A stretch of DNA of 64,000 nucleotides from Pararhizobium sp. (GCA_030655075.1 JAURWE010000124.1:62001-126000); one strand, 5' to 3'. Shown: positions 37,666 to 47,061, counted from the first letter of the stretch. Numbers and translations: made by a program. The notes: a model not told the origin generated them from the letters alone.

Positions 37666-39825
37666 ATGCTGAACACGCCGGTAGAAAGCACAGACGCAAT
37701 TCCTCTGCGAAGTTTCAAAACTGCGTTCAAGTCGGTCGCCAAATATTACGGGCGCCCGACCTCGGATACCGTGCTGTTCTCCGGTCTGCCCGATGAGCTG
37801 ACGGAATCGCTCGAGCTTGACGATGTCGAGCGCATCGCCGAACGCATCGGCCTGCAGGTTCGCAAAATCGAGGAGCGTGACTGCCGCGTCGGCAATTTCG
37901 ATTGTCCCGCCGTCGTGCTTTTGCCGGAAGGCCGCGTGCTTGCCCTTCTCGACCGTGACGACAACGGTGCGTACCTGCTCGATATGGTTTCGAAAACCGG
38001 AGAGGCCATCCGCCTGCCCGGCGACAAGCTGACCAGCTTCAAGCCTTTGGCCGCCTTTGCCTTCAGCGTCTATTACGTCAACGCGACCGAAGAGGCCCAG
38101 GTCGGCAACGCCGTCGAGATCGAGAAGCGCCACTGGCTCGCCACGACCCTCATCCCCTATTGGCGCACCTATGTGCGCGTGATCGTCGCAGCCCTATTCA
38201 TCAACATCATTGCGCTCGGCTCGCCGCTGTTTACGATGAACGTCTATGACCGGGTTCTGCCCAACAAGGCGATCCCGACCCTCTGGGTTCTGGCGATCGG
38301 CATCACGCTTGCCTATCTCTTCGATTTTCTTTTGAAAACGGCCCGGGCCGAGCTGATCGACTATGCCGGGCGAAAGGCGGATCTGCGCCTGTCGCAGGTG
38401 ATTTTCGACAAGGTGCTGAACTCGACGCTGGCATCGCGGCCGATGTCGACAGGGGAATATGCAAACCGCGTGACGCAATACGAGTTCGTCCGCGAGTTCT
38501 TCACGTCCAACACCATCGGCGTGCTGATCGACAGTTTCTTCGTCTTCATCTTCCTGTTCGTCATCTATCTGATTGCCGGCTGGCTGGTGGTCATCCCGGC
38601 TGTTGCATTTGTTCTGACCGTCATCGTCGGCCTTGTTGCCCAGGCCCGGATCGGCAAGAGCATGGCCACGGCCGCCAATGAAGCGTCGCGCCGCCAGTCG
38701 CTGCTTGTCGAAACCATCTCGACGATTGAAACGCTGAAGAGCCTCAGTGCCGAAGCCGGTATGCTGCGCCGCTGGCAGGAGCTGACAAAGAATTCCAGCC
38801 GCACCAGCGAGAAGATCAAGCAAATCTCGTCCAACGCCGTCAACACGACGACCTTCATCCAGCAGACCGTCGGCACGCTGATCGTCATCGCCGGCGCCTA
38901 CGAATTCTCCGAAGGCCGGATCGCCATGGGCGCGATCATTGCCACCGTCATGCTGGCCAGCCGCGCCGGCGCGCCGCTCGGACAGATCGCCATGACGCTT
39001 GCCCGTTTCCGGCAGGCAACCATGTCGCTGCGCATTCTCGACAAGATCATGGAACAGCCCGACGACCGGCCATCGACGGCAGGCTTCGTCAACCGGCAGA
39101 TCCGCCAGGGCAGCTTCCGCTTCGAGGACGTGGCGTTTCAGTATCCCGGCTCGGATTATCCCGTCATCAACCAGCTGTCCTTCTCGGTCAACGAAGGCGA
39201 AAAGGTCGGCATCATCGGCCGCATCGGCTCCGGCAAGACGACCATCGGCCGCCTGCTCGACGGGCTCTATCTACCCACCTCCGGCCGCGTGCTGATCGAC
39301 GGCGTCGATATCCGCCAGTACCACATGGCCGAGGTCCGTTCGGCGGTTGCCGTTGCCGGGCAATCCTCGGAGCTCTTTTCCGGCACGGTCAAGGAGAACC
39401 TGCTGATGGGCCGGGCCGATGCCACCGACGACGAGCTTCTCGAAGTGGCCCGCATGACCGGCGTCGATCAGTTCGTCGCCAATCACCCGCGCGGTTTCGA
39501 CATGCCGGTGGGCGAGCGTGGCAGCAATCTGTCGAGCGGCCAGAAACAGGCGCTGACGATCGCCCGGCTGCTGCTGGTCAGGCCAAAGATCGTCTTCCTC
39601 GATGAACCATCCGGCGCCATGGATCTGGCCAGCGAGCGCCACCTCATCAACAGGCTCACCGACGCCTTCGGGCCGAAGACGACACTGCTGATCGCCACGC
39701 ATCGCCACAGCATGCTGGAACTGGTCGATCGCCTGATCGTCATCGACAAGGGCCGCATTGTTGCCGATGGTCCCAAGGCGCAAGTCGTCGAATCGATGCA
39801 ACGCGGCCGTCTGGGGCAAGCATGA
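37666..39825 (+). CDS. LapB-like type I secretion ABC exporter
   Basis: A 719-residue inner-membrane exporter with fused ATPase. The N-terminal domain (about 15-135) has the C39-peptidase-like fold but no catalytic Cys, so it binds rather than cleaves, as in HlyB/LapB. Membrane helices span about 165-430. The ATPase has Walker A GRIGSGKTT (about 520), signature LSSGQKQ and Walker B IVFLDEPS. It powers export of the adhesin in one step from the cytoplasm to outside. Its stop overlaps the adaptor's ATG as ATGA. Confidence 0.93.
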   Translation: MLNTPVESTDAIPLRSFKTAFKSVAKYYGRPTSDTVLFSGLPDELTESLELDDVERIAERIGLQVRKIEERDCRVGNFDCPAVVLLPEGRVLALLDRDDNGAYLLDMVSKTGEAIRLPGDKLTSFKPLAAFAFSVYYVNATEEAQVGNAVEIEKRHWLATTLIPYWRTYVRVIVAALFINIIALGSPLFTMNVYDRVLPNKAIPTLWVLAIGITLAYLFDFLLKTARAELIDYAGRKADLRLSQVIFDKVLNSTLASRPMSTGEYANRVTQYEFVREFFTSNTIGVLIDSFFVFIFLFVIYLIAGWLVVIPAVAFVLTVIVGLVAQARIGKSMATAANEASRRQSLLVETISTIETLKSLSAEAGMLRRWQELTKNSSRTSEKIKQISSNAVNTTTFIQQTVGTLIVIAGAYEFSEGRIAMGAIIATVMLASRAGAPLGQIAMTLARFRQATMSLRILDKIMEQPDDRPSTAGFVNRQIRQGSFRFEDVAFQYPGSDYPVINQLSFSVNEGEKVGIIGRIGSGKTTIGRLLDGLYLPTSGRVLIDGVDIRQYHMAEVRSAVAVAGQSSELFSGTVKENLLMGRADATDDELLEVARMTGVDQFVANHPRGFDMPVGERGSNLSSGQKQALTIARLLLVRPKIVFLDEPSGAMDLASERHLINRLTDAFGPKTTLLIATHRHSMLELVDRLIVIDKGRIVADGPKAQVVESMQRGRLGQA

Positions 39826-41114
39826 GCAAAGCGAAAATCGACAATCCGCCGCTGTTTGCCCGGGCCATTCTCGGCCTCGTGGCGCTGTGCATCGTCTGCT
39901 TCGTCGCCTGGGCCGCCTTTGCCGAAATCGACGAGCTGGCGCGCGGCGAAGGCCGCGTCATTCCCGTCTCGAAGACCCAGATCGTCCAGACGTCCGAAGC
40001 CGGCATCGTTCAGGACATCGCCGTGACACTCGGCCAGATCGTTCGCAAGGGCCAGCTGCTGGTACAGCTTCAGAATACAACGACGGAATCCTCGCTCGGC
40101 GAATCCGTCGCCAAGGCGCGGGCGCTGGGCGCCAAGGTCGCCCGCCTGACGCTGGAAGAGGCCGGAGACTATGTCGCCGATTTCAAATGCCCGGCCGAAA
40201 TCCTCGCTGTCGCCAAGGACGTCTGCATCAACGAGCAGAAGCTGCTCGATGCCAACCGCGCCAGCTATCGCAACAAGATCAGCGTGCTCAACGAACGCAC
40301 CAAACAGAAGCAGAACGAGCTTAGCGAAGCGCACGCCAACATTGCTCATCTGAAGCAGAACATCTCCAGCGCCGAACGCCAGCGCGATCTGATCGCCCCG
40401 CTTGCCCGCAAGAAGCTGGTGGCCGAAACCGAAGTGCTGAAAGTCGAGCGCGACCTGCTCGACCAGCAGGGGCAGCTCACGGTCTATGAAGAGAGCCTGG
40501 CCCGGCTGCAGGGTGCGATCGACGAGGCCAAGCTGATGGCCAACGACGTTTCGCTGGAACTGCAGCAGCAGGCCTTGACGGAAAAGGCACAGACGCTGTC
40601 GGAACTGTCCGTCGTCGACGAAACCATTCGCGGCGCCACCGACCGGGTCAAGCGCACCGATATCCGTTCGCCCGTCGATGGCATCGTCAACACGCTGGAA
40701 GTGAACACGATCGGCGCCTATGTCGATCCTGGCAGCGTTATTGCCGGCGTCGTGCCGACAGCCGATACGCTTCTGGTCGAAGCCCGCATATCACCGCGCG
40801 ACGTCGCCTTCCTGCGGCGCGGCCAGAAGGCCGTGGTCAAGGTGACCGCCTATGACTTCTCGATTTTCGGCGGGCTCGATGGCGAGGTGACCAACATCTC
40901 CGCTGATAGCCTGGTGGAGAAGGAAAAGGGCGAGACCTATTATCTCGTGCAGGTGAAGACCAACACGTCGGAGCTTGAGCGAAACGGCCAGTCCTATCCG
41001 ATCATGCCGGGCATGGTCGCCTCCGTCGAAATCATGACCGGGCGCAAGACCATCCTCAGCTATCTCCTGAAGCCGATCAACAAGGCGCGCTCGGAAGCGC
41101 TGACGGAGCGTTGA
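39822..41114 (+). CDS. HlyD/LapC-like membrane fusion protein
   Basis: A 430-residue periplasmic adaptor of type I secretion. One membrane helix lies at about residues 13-36. It is followed by a barrel-sandwich start (EIDELARGEGRVIPVSKTQ), a long coiled-coil hairpin (about 90-270), the second lipoyl half (RSPVDGIVNTLEVNTIGAYV) and a beta-barrel ending IMPGMVASVEIMTGRKTIL, a family signature. It bridges the exporter and TolC-like duct. Translation is coupled to the exporter by a 4-base overlap. Confidence 0.93.
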   Translation: MSKAKIDNPPLFARAILGLVALCIVCFVAWAAFAEIDELARGEGRVIPVSKTQIVQTSEAGIVQDIAVTLGQIVRKGQLLVQLQNTTTESSLGESVAKARALGAKVARLTLEEAGDYVADFKCPAEILAVAKDVCINEQKLLDANRASYRNKISVLNERTKQKQNELSEAHANIAHLKQNISSAERQRDLIAPLARKKLVAETEVLKVERDLLDQQGQLTVYEESLARLQGAIDEAKLMANDVSLELQQQALTEKAQTLSELSVVDETIRGATDRVKRTDIRSPVDGIVNTLEVNTIGAYVDPGSVIAGVVPTADTLLVEARISPRDVAFLRRGQKAVVKVTAYDFSIFGGLDGEVTNISADSLVEKEKGETYYLVQVKTNTSELERNGQSYPIMPGMVASVEIMTGRKTILSYLLKPINKARSEALTER

Positions 41115-41115
41115 T

Positions 41116-41781
41116 GTGGCAACGGACGATATTCTGCCGAGTGGTGGTCTGTCTTCGCCCGCCCCGGAGACACGGGAGTTCCTGCCGAAAGTCTCACCCA
41201 GCGAGGTCGAGCCGCATTTCAGGGCCATCAGCGGCAAGGCCGGCGAACGCCGCGGCATAAGGCTGGAGCGAATTTACTGGGACGCGCTCGGCCGCATCGC
41301 CGCCGATGCGGGTGCCCGCACCGCAGATATTGTCGATCTGGTCGCCAGGCAGACGTCAGATTCCACCAATCTCGCTTCGCTGCTGCGCGCCATCAGCCTG
41401 AAATGGTCGATCTGCAAGGTCGAGTTGCTCGAGGCAAAGGCCTCGATGGGCAACCTGAACGCCATCGTCCAGGCCTCTCCGTCCCCGACGCTCGTCCTCA
41501 CCAACGATCGCAAGATCTTCCTCTTCAACGATCCGTTTCTGACGATGTTGCGCAACAGGCTGTCCCTCAACGACACGGCACAGCTGAAAAAGGGATTGCG
41601 TTTCCTGATCGACATCCAGATCGACGAGGCGCTTAGAACCCTCAACGCCAATCACGGCACCATCATCCGCACCGGCTTCAGCATCGGCCTCAACCTCCAG
41701 ACCATGCGCGGAAAAATCAACATCGCCCCGGCACCCGCCCACGAGGATTCCATGCTGATCGGCTACGTCTCGGGGTTTTGA
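41116..41781 (+). CDS. ribbon-helix-helix plus PAS-like regulator
   Basis: A 221-residue cytoplasmic protein. Residues about 45-95 (GIRLERIYWDALGRIAADAG, then LASLLRAISL) match the RHH_4 ribbon-helix-helix DNA-binding family. A PAS-like domain follows (about 112-215: AIVQASPSPTLVLTNDRKIF, with the typical NDPF turn). GTG at 41116 begins one base after the adaptor's stop and has GGAGCG upstream. It is the last gene of the exporter operon, so it may regulate adhesin or exporter expression in response to a small signal. No cofactor-binding Cys or His is evident in the PAS-like part. Confidence 0.75.
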   Translation: MATDDILPSGGLSSPAPETREFLPKVSPSEVEPHFRAISGKAGERRGIRLERIYWDALGRIAADAGARTADIVDLVARQTSDSTNLASLLRAISLKWSICKVELLEAKASMGNLNAIVQASPSPTLVLTNDRKIFLFNDPFLTMLRNRLSLNDTAQLKKGLRFLIDIQIDEALRTLNANHGTIIRTGFSIGLNLQTMRGKINIAPAPAHEDSMLIGYVSGF

Positions 41782-42069
41782 CCTCCGGCTGTTGGTTTCC
41801 ACACAGACCTGAGCCGGTTAGGCAGATAATTTCCATTGAAAATTGAGCTTCGACAAGAAACGGTCATTTCGGCGGACCGATGATTTGACCTTGATCGGTG
41901 TATCGATTCCACAATCAACACGACCGAGCATGAGCGCCGCTTCACACCCACCGGCGAGGCAGGGATCTGTTCGATAGCCAATACAGCTGCCTTGGGCAAA
42001 GCTCAGGGTCTAAGTGGTCCGGTTGAACGACGGTGTCCAGATTGAAATCGGTTGAATTCCCGACGTCTA

Positions 42070-42318
42070 CTAAGCCGAGAACTTCACGCTGACACCACGC
42101 TGGCGAAAATACGCCTGCATGATCTTGCGGCCTTGGCGGTTGCTTTGCGCCAGTTTGGATGGATCGAAGACGGCCTCTTTTGCTCCTTCCCGGGCCATAG
42201 CCACCTTTAAGGCAGCAATATACTCGTCGATGCCGGCATTGTCCGATTGCAGCGACTGGTAGATCTTATCGGTCGCCTCGGCGACGGTCTGGTTGGTCAC
42301 GGTATATTCCTTTGCCAC
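42070..42318 (-). CDS. small conserved hypothetical protein
   Basis: An 82-residue soluble protein. The N-terminal half is helical and acidic (about 5-45), and the C-terminal half is basic (SNRQGRKIMQAYFRQRGVSV). No known domain. On the minus strand it lies 109 bases downstream of the other small gene; the pair flanks the exporter operon and the histidine kinase. The coding call rests on an even composition and a clean ATG; a role in stress is only suggested by its neighbours. Confidence 0.6.
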   Translation of the reverse strand: MAKEYTVTNQTVAEATDKIYQSLQSDNAGIDEYIAALKVAMAREGAKEAVFDPSKLAQSNRQGRKIMQAYFRQRGVSVKFSA

Positions 42319-42427
42319 TCACTCAAATCGGCCGATACCATAGATCGGCACAGTGATCTATCGCCTGAGTGGTTATGTAAACATCGGTTGATCGACGCAA
42401 GTAATTCGATCCGGCGGGCCAGGCGGG

Positions 42428-42628
42428 TCACCTATTTCTTGCTGCCTTTGCGGTCATCAACGCGTTCAGATCCTGATAGCAGGGGCCAAAGGTCTGGAAA
42501 ATGCGTTTCGCCTCGTCATCGGACAGGCCGTACATGCGTTGAAATTCCCCGAGCGACAGTGATCGTCCCCGCTTCAGATAGCGCTGCCGCCTGAACGCAA
42601 GAAGGTCCTCAATCTGTTCGTCGTTCAA
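42428..42628 (-). CDS. small conserved protein, paralogue of the 58.5-kb protein
   Basis: A 66-residue protein read from TTG at 42628, which has AAGGAG nine bases upstream; longer frames to 42700 lack a binding site. Its C-terminal 40 residues (SLGEFQRMYGLSDDEAKRIF onwards, then GP and LNALMTAKA) match the protein at 58497-58700 at 19 of 40 positions by eye. The shared LSDD-A-RIF block looks like a compact helical motif, possibly helix-turn-helix-like, but no function is claimed. It is divergent from the histidine kinase gene; the paralogue follows a response regulator. Confidence 0.65.
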   Translation of the reverse strand: MNDEQIEDLLAFRRQRYLKRGRSLSLGEFQRMYGLSDDEAKRIFQTFGPCYQDLNALMTAKAARNR

Positions 42629-42815
42629 CGCGTTTCTCCTTCCGCAATCACAAACATTGTGCGTCTGGGATTGGTACAGCCGGGCGAAAATCCACGTCAA
42701 TTACATTTGATAAGCAGACTTGCACCGTTTGCCCATATCGGTCCGATTGGCCGCAAATGGTATCTGAGAAACGACGACTCGCGAATTGCAGCGTCTTCTG
42801 TCATGAGTCTCCATC

Positions 42816-44174
42816 ATGCCCATAAGCACGCGTCAGTTTGTCACCTCCAGTTTCGTGCTCGTCATCCTTGGCGTCATCGCGCTGTGCGCCATTATCACGT
42901 CGTCGATCTGGTTGGTTGAACGGGCGCAGAACCTTTCCGAGGCTGTTTTCGAGGCCCGGGATGTGAAGGCGCTTGCGGTGGAACTGCGCTCGACGCTGCA
43001 GGCGGCGGAATCGAGCCAGCGTGGCTACCTCTACACCGGCAACGAGATCTATCTGTCGCCCTATGACCAGGCGAAACAGGCGGCACATGCAGCCGTGGCC
43101 TTTCTCCCCGCAACCTTGGCCAGTTATCCCCGCCTATCGTCTGCGGTCGACCGGCTTGCCCAGGTTGCCGGCGAAAAGATCTTGGAGATGGATGCGTCGA
43201 TTGCGCTCACGAAGGCAGGCAAACAGGCCGAGGCGCTGTCGCTGATCCGGACGAACCGCGGCAAGCTGCAGATGGACGAGATCAATGTCTTTGTCTCGGG
43301 GATCACCTTTGCGGCAGACGACCGGCTGTCGACGCTGGTGAACGAGCAGATCGAGAACGCCATCTGGCTTCGCCTGATCTCGGTCATAGACGGCGGCATA
43401 ATGTTGCTGCTCGTCGGCGGCGCGGTGTTCATTGTCCTGAAATACACGCGCGAGCTTAGAGATACGCAGCGTGAGCTGGCCCGTTCGAACGACCGGCTGG
43501 AACACAGGGTGGTCGAGCGCACGGCCGAGCTGGCTGTGGCGAACGAACATATGCGCGCCGCCCGGGACCGGGCCGAGGTTTTGCTGAACGAAGTGAACCA
43601 TCGTGTCGCCAATAGCCTGACGCTGGTCAGTTCGCTGATCACCCTTCAGTCTCGTTCGCTGAACGACGATGTCGCCAAGACCGCCCTTGATGAAACAAAG
43701 GCGAGGGTCCAGGCGATCGCCATGGTACACCGGCGTCTCTATGATTCCGGCGTGGGCCAGGAGATCGCGCTGGATGAATATCTCACCGGGCTGCTCGATC
43801 AGTTCAAGATGACTGTCGCTTCTCCCAATGCGATTTCTCTGAAATACGATTTCGTCCCGATGGCCCTGAAGACAGATGCCAGCGTCAACCTGGGCGTCAT
43901 TGTCTCGGAATGGGTGATGAATGCCTACAAATATGCCTATCCCGATACGGGCGGCGAAATCAGAATTGGCCTTACACGGCAGGATCATGACGTCGCGGTC
44001 CTGAAGGTGGAGGATGATGGCATCGGCCGCAACGAACAGAGCCCGGCGCAGGGCACGGGGCTCGGCACGCGGATCGTCATGGCCATGGCGTCGAGCATGG
44101 GCGGCACCATCGCCTATGAGAGGCGCCACCCGGGAACCAGCGCCAGCCTATCGTTCCCGGCAGCCGCCCATTGA
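42816..44174 (+). CDS. CHASE3 / HisKA_2 sensor histidine kinase
   Basis: A 452-residue membrane sensor kinase. The first membrane helix is at about 10-33, a periplasmic CHASE3-type helical domain lies at about 38-180, and the second helix at about 186-208. A coiled linker leads to the HisKA_2/HWE-type phosphoacceptor box LLNEVNHRVANSLTL with His262, then an ATPase domain (about 340-450) with VSEWVMNAYKYAYP and GIGRNE. Such kinases often feed single-domain regulators or the general stress pathway in alphaproteobacteria. The next gene, a periplasmic binding protein, is probably its sensory partner. No response regulator is adjacent. Confidence 0.9.
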   Translation: MPISTRQFVTSSFVLVILGVIALCAIITSSIWLVERAQNLSEAVFEARDVKALAVELRSTLQAAESSQRGYLYTGNEIYLSPYDQAKQAAHAAVAFLPATLASYPRLSSAVDRLAQVAGEKILEMDASIALTKAGKQAEALSLIRTNRGKLQMDEINVFVSGITFAADDRLSTLVNEQIENAIWLRLISVIDGGIMLLLVGGAVFIVLKYTRELRDTQRELARSNDRLEHRVVERTAELAVANEHMRAARDRAEVLLNEVNHRVANSLTLVSSLITLQSRSLNDDVAKTALDETKARVQAIAMVHRRLYDSGVGQEIALDEYLTGLLDQFKMTVASPNAISLKYDFVPMALKTDASVNLGVIVSEWVMNAYKYAYPDTGGEIRIGLTRQDHDVAVLKVEDDGIGRNEQSPAQGTGLGTRIVMAMASSMGGTIAYERRHPGTSASLSFPAAAH

Positions 44175-44212
44175 CCAAGTCCAGAATTACCAGGTGGAGG
44201 CCGAGAACCCGC

Positions 44213-45340
44213 ATGTTGAAGATCAGTCCGCTTCAGGGTCTTGTCGTGGTTTCCATGCTGGGACTGTTCGGCGGCAGCACCCCGGCACTGGCGGAGGGGA
44301 TTTCGACGCCTGTCGAACTGCCGGCCTTCGATCCGTCTGCCGCCGCCTGCAAATCGCCTGTCGGTCTCAGCCGCAGTCTGGTGTTTGCCCAGGACAACGA
44401 CAGGCAATTCATCCAGGGGGTCAAGCTCGGCCTGTCCCAGGCGGCAAAACGGCGGGGCCTGGAGTTCTCCGTCTCGCTCGCTAAGGACGATGCCGCGACC
44501 ATGACGGCGGATGTCGACCGGGCGGTTTTAGCGAACGCGGGTGCGGTTGTTGCCGCCCCGATCGATGCCCTGGCTCTGGCACCCTCGCTGACGGCAGCCA
44601 TTGAAAAAGGCATCTATGTCGGAACCGTCGTGCCGCCTCCGGCCGTAACCATTCTCAATGCGCCGCAATATCTGACCGGCGAACGGCTGGCGGTGGCGGC
44701 ATCGGACTACATCGTCAACAAGCTCGATGGCCGGGCCAATGTGGTGCTGTTGACCCACGACAGCTTGCAGTTCCTGGCACCCAGGTTCAAAGCCATGCGG
44801 GATGTGCTGGGAAAGCTTCCCGATGTCCGCATCGTCGCCGATATTTCACCGAGCCCGGTCAATGTCGAGGGCGGTTATGCGATGATGAAACTCATCTTGC
44901 TCGCCCATCCGAAGATCGATGTCGTGCTCGGGGCGGACACGGTCGTGCTTGGCGCCTTGAAGGCGCTGCGGGAAGAAGGCCAGGCTTCGCCCGAACAGTT
45001 CATCGGCGGCATTGACGGCGAGCCGGATGCGCTGGCGGAGTTGCGCGATCGGCAGAGCCCCTACAAGGCTAGCGTCAGCCTTGCGTCTCCAGTGTTCGGC
45101 TATGCTCTCGGCTGGTACGCGGCCGACTGGCTCGACGGCAAGAGCGTGCCGCAGGCCATGGATATCCTGCCGAAACTGCTGACCGGCGAGACAATCGAGG
45201 CCTATGAACGCGAGCTTCAGGATCCGGAAGCAATCTTTGCGGATGCAGGCAAGCGCGGCGAATATCTGCGGATGTATGGCAACATCTGCTTTGACACGCG
45301 CGACCGGTTCCTGAATTTCCCGTGGTCGTCGGACCGATAG
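44213..45340 (+). CDS. periplasmic sugar-binding-like protein, probable kinase partner
   Basis: A 375-residue exported protein of the ribose-binding (Peripla_BP_4) type. A signal peptide spans residues 1-27 (ending PALA). The core shows SLVFAQDNDRQFIQGVKLGL, AAPIDALALAPSLTAAIEKG and IGGIDGEPDALAEL, as in CUT2-class receptors. ATG at 44213 follows GGAGG (44196-44200) and starts the signal peptide directly; a TTG at 44171 overlapping the kinase stop is an alternative. No permease or ATPase genes are nearby, so a signalling role with the upstream kinase, as in LuxP-LuxQ, is more likely than transport. The ligand is unknown. Confidence 0.8.
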   Translation: MLKISPLQGLVVVSMLGLFGGSTPALAEGISTPVELPAFDPSAAACKSPVGLSRSLVFAQDNDRQFIQGVKLGLSQAAKRRGLEFSVSLAKDDAATMTADVDRAVLANAGAVVAAPIDALALAPSLTAAIEKGIYVGTVVPPPAVTILNAPQYLTGERLAVAASDYIVNKLDGRANVVLLTHDSLQFLAPRFKAMRDVLGKLPDVRIVADISPSPVNVEGGYAMMKLILLAHPKIDVVLGADTVVLGALKALREEGQASPEQFIGGIDGEPDALAELRDRQSPYKASVSLASPVFGYALGWYAADWLDGKSVPQAMDILPKLLTGETIEAYERELQDPEAIFADAGKRGEYLRMYGNICFDTRDRFLNFPWSSDR

Positions 45341-45386
45341 GGGTTGACGCTCAGGACCTGGCGAGACCTTCTCGCGACAAAACTTT

Positions 45387-46043
45387 TCAGGTCAAGCGAC
45401 CCCCAGCGGCCTCAAGCTGCTGCGGTGTATCGACATCCAGATGTGCAGCCGCGCCAATATCGACGTCGATGATCGGGATGGCGGATGCCGCAATGACATG
45501 GCGTGCACCGACGTCGCCTTGAAGGTTCATGATCGCACGGTCGAGGGAGCGTGGCAGAATGACCGGGTTGCCCGGACCTTGCTCGGACGCTGCTCGAACG
45601 ATCGCCTTGCCTTCAGACGCCACAAAAGCGTTCATCAAGGCGAGAAGATGTCCAGTGGTGATGGCGGGCATATCGGCCAACAGGACAAGAACGCCCGAAG
45701 CATCTCGCACGCCCGGTGTGGCGTAGCCCGCCCGCAGCGAACTTGCCATGCCCGTTTCAAAATCCGGATTGTAAACAACCGTCAGGCCGAGGCCATTAAG
45801 TGCGTTGGAAATCTCGTTATGGCGATGCCCGATGACAACCACCATGGGGGCGGCACCGCAACTCAGCGCGACATTGACGAGCCGCCGGACGAGCGGCATG
45901 CCGTCGAAGTCCGCCAACAGTTTGTGGGCATGCCGGTCACCCATGCGGCGGCCCGTGCCGGCGGCCAGAAGCACGATGGCGATCGAGCTTGTCGTAACCT
46001 CGTCTGAAACAGGCGATTGATCGGCTTGTCGTTTATCCGTCAC
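45387..46043 (-). CDS. mocA: MocA-like molybdenum cofactor cytidylyltransferase
   Basis: A 218-residue NTP_transf_3 nucleotidyltransferase. The glycine-rich loop VLLAAGTGRRMG starts near residue 24, with VVVIGHRHNEI, LVLLADMPAI and GPGNPVILPR following, as in MocA, which adds CMP to molybdopterin to make the MCD cofactor used by xanthine-oxidase-type enzymes. The GTG start at 46043 has GGGGGA just upstream. It is the last gene of the pao-like operon, 50 bases after the xdhC-like gene, so it presumably supplies cofactor to the oxidase encoded there. Confidence 0.8.
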   Translation of the reverse strand: MTDKRQADQSPVSDEVTTSSIAIVLLAAGTGRRMGDRHAHKLLADFDGMPLVRRLVNVALSCGAAPMVVVIGHRHNEISNALNGLGLTVVYNPDFETGMASSLRAGYATPGVRDASGVLVLLADMPAITTGHLLALMNAFVASEGKAIVRAASEQGPGNPVILPRSLDRAIMNLQGDVGARHVIAASAIPIIDVDIGAAAHLDVDTPQQLEAAGGRLT

Positions 46044-46093
46044 CGATTCCCCCGTTCGAACCTAAAAACACTGGGTCACACAATTTGGCAGAC

Positions 46094-47038
46094 CTACGGT
46101 GCAAATGCCATCAGGCGCGACGCAGCCACATCCGCCAGGACCGACAGCGCAAGCGAGGATGCATCGCGCGCCGGGCCAAACATTCCGATCGGCGCCTTGA
46201 TGCGATCTATATCGCGCTCTGCATAGCCAAGCGTTTTCAGGTGTTCGACCCGTTTTCGATGGGTGCGTGTGCTCCCCAGCGCGCCGATATAAAATCCGGG
46301 TGACTGCAGAGCAGCATCGAGGATCGGCTCCTCCTGATCGAGATCGTGGTGCAGAACAACGACGGCCGTATGCGCATCAATCTCCTGGCCAAAACCCGTC
46401 CGGCCAGCGCCCTTCGATAGATGAACGACCTCATATCCGGAGGCCTCCGCCAGGCGGCCAACCGTTTCGGCCTCAAGCGTTTGCCCGGAGATCACAAGCC
46501 GGGTGGGCGGCCGGTAGAGCGTTAAAAACGTCTCGTCCCGCCAGCCGGACCGTTCTGGCGGCGTTGACACCGACAGGCTCTGCCGCGCCGGCACGTAAGC
46601 CGAGGCTGCGGCCTGGCGGGCGTTCAGGCGTTCGAGGATCTGCGAGATCGCGGCTATGTCACGTAGCAGGTGAATTGCCACTGACAGCCCCCCACCGCAG
46701 GGCAGAACGATGTCGATCAGCTTGGAGCCCTCGCCGCACAGGACCAGCCGATCTTCTCTTGCCGCCATGGCAAGCAGCGCTTCAGCGGCCACTGCGGCCT
46801 CGACACAGCCGCCGGAGACGTAGCCGCAGAAACGTCCGTCGGCAGCCACAGCGACATGCGACCCGAGCGGCCGGGCTGCGCCGCCGCGAATGGAGACCAG
46901 CGTGGCCAAGGCCACAGCCATGCCCGCCTGGTGGCACCTGACAGCAAAGCGAAAAATATCTGCAGGATTATCGGTCGGGTGTGAACGAACCGGTGTTGGA
47001 AGGAGAAGAGGCGCCCGAAGCATCTGACACATGTCCAT
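46094..47038 (-). CDS. XdhC/PaoD-like molybdenum cofactor insertion protein
   Basis: A 314-residue XdhC/CoxI-family chaperone that sulfurates and inserts the molybdenum cofactor into the large subunit of xanthine-oxidase-type enzymes. The N-terminal XdhC domain shows ATLVSIRGGAARPLGSHVAV and GCVEAAVAAEAL; the C-terminal Rossmann-like domain has LVISGQTLEAETVGRLAEAS and GFYIGALGSTRTHRKR. Start is uncertain among ATG codons at 47038, 47032 and 47023. It lies 23 bases after the catalase-like gene and before mocA, which fits a dedicated maturation pair for the PaoABC-type oxidase. Confidence 0.85.
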   Translation of the reverse strand: MDMCQMLRAPLLLPTPVRSHPTDNPADIFRFAVRCHQAGMAVALATLVSIRGGAARPLGSHVAVAADGRFCGYVSGGCVEAAVAAEALLAMAAREDRLVLCGEGSKLIDIVLPCGGGLSVAIHLLRDIAAISQILERLNARQAAASAYVPARQSLSVSTPPERSGWRDETFLTLYRPPTRLVISGQTLEAETVGRLAEASGYEVVHLSKGAGRTGFGQEIDAHTAVVVLHHDLDQEEPILDAALQSPGFYIGALGSTRTHRKRVEHLKTLGYAERDIDRIKAPIGMFGPARDASSLALSVLADVAASRLMAFAP

Positions 47039-47061
47039 TTGAGTGGCGTCGCCGGCTGCGA

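Noticed and set aside
45361..45375. Hairpin GCGAGA-CCT-TCTCGC between convergent genes as terminator
   Set aside because: Only a 6-base stem with no T tract in either direction.
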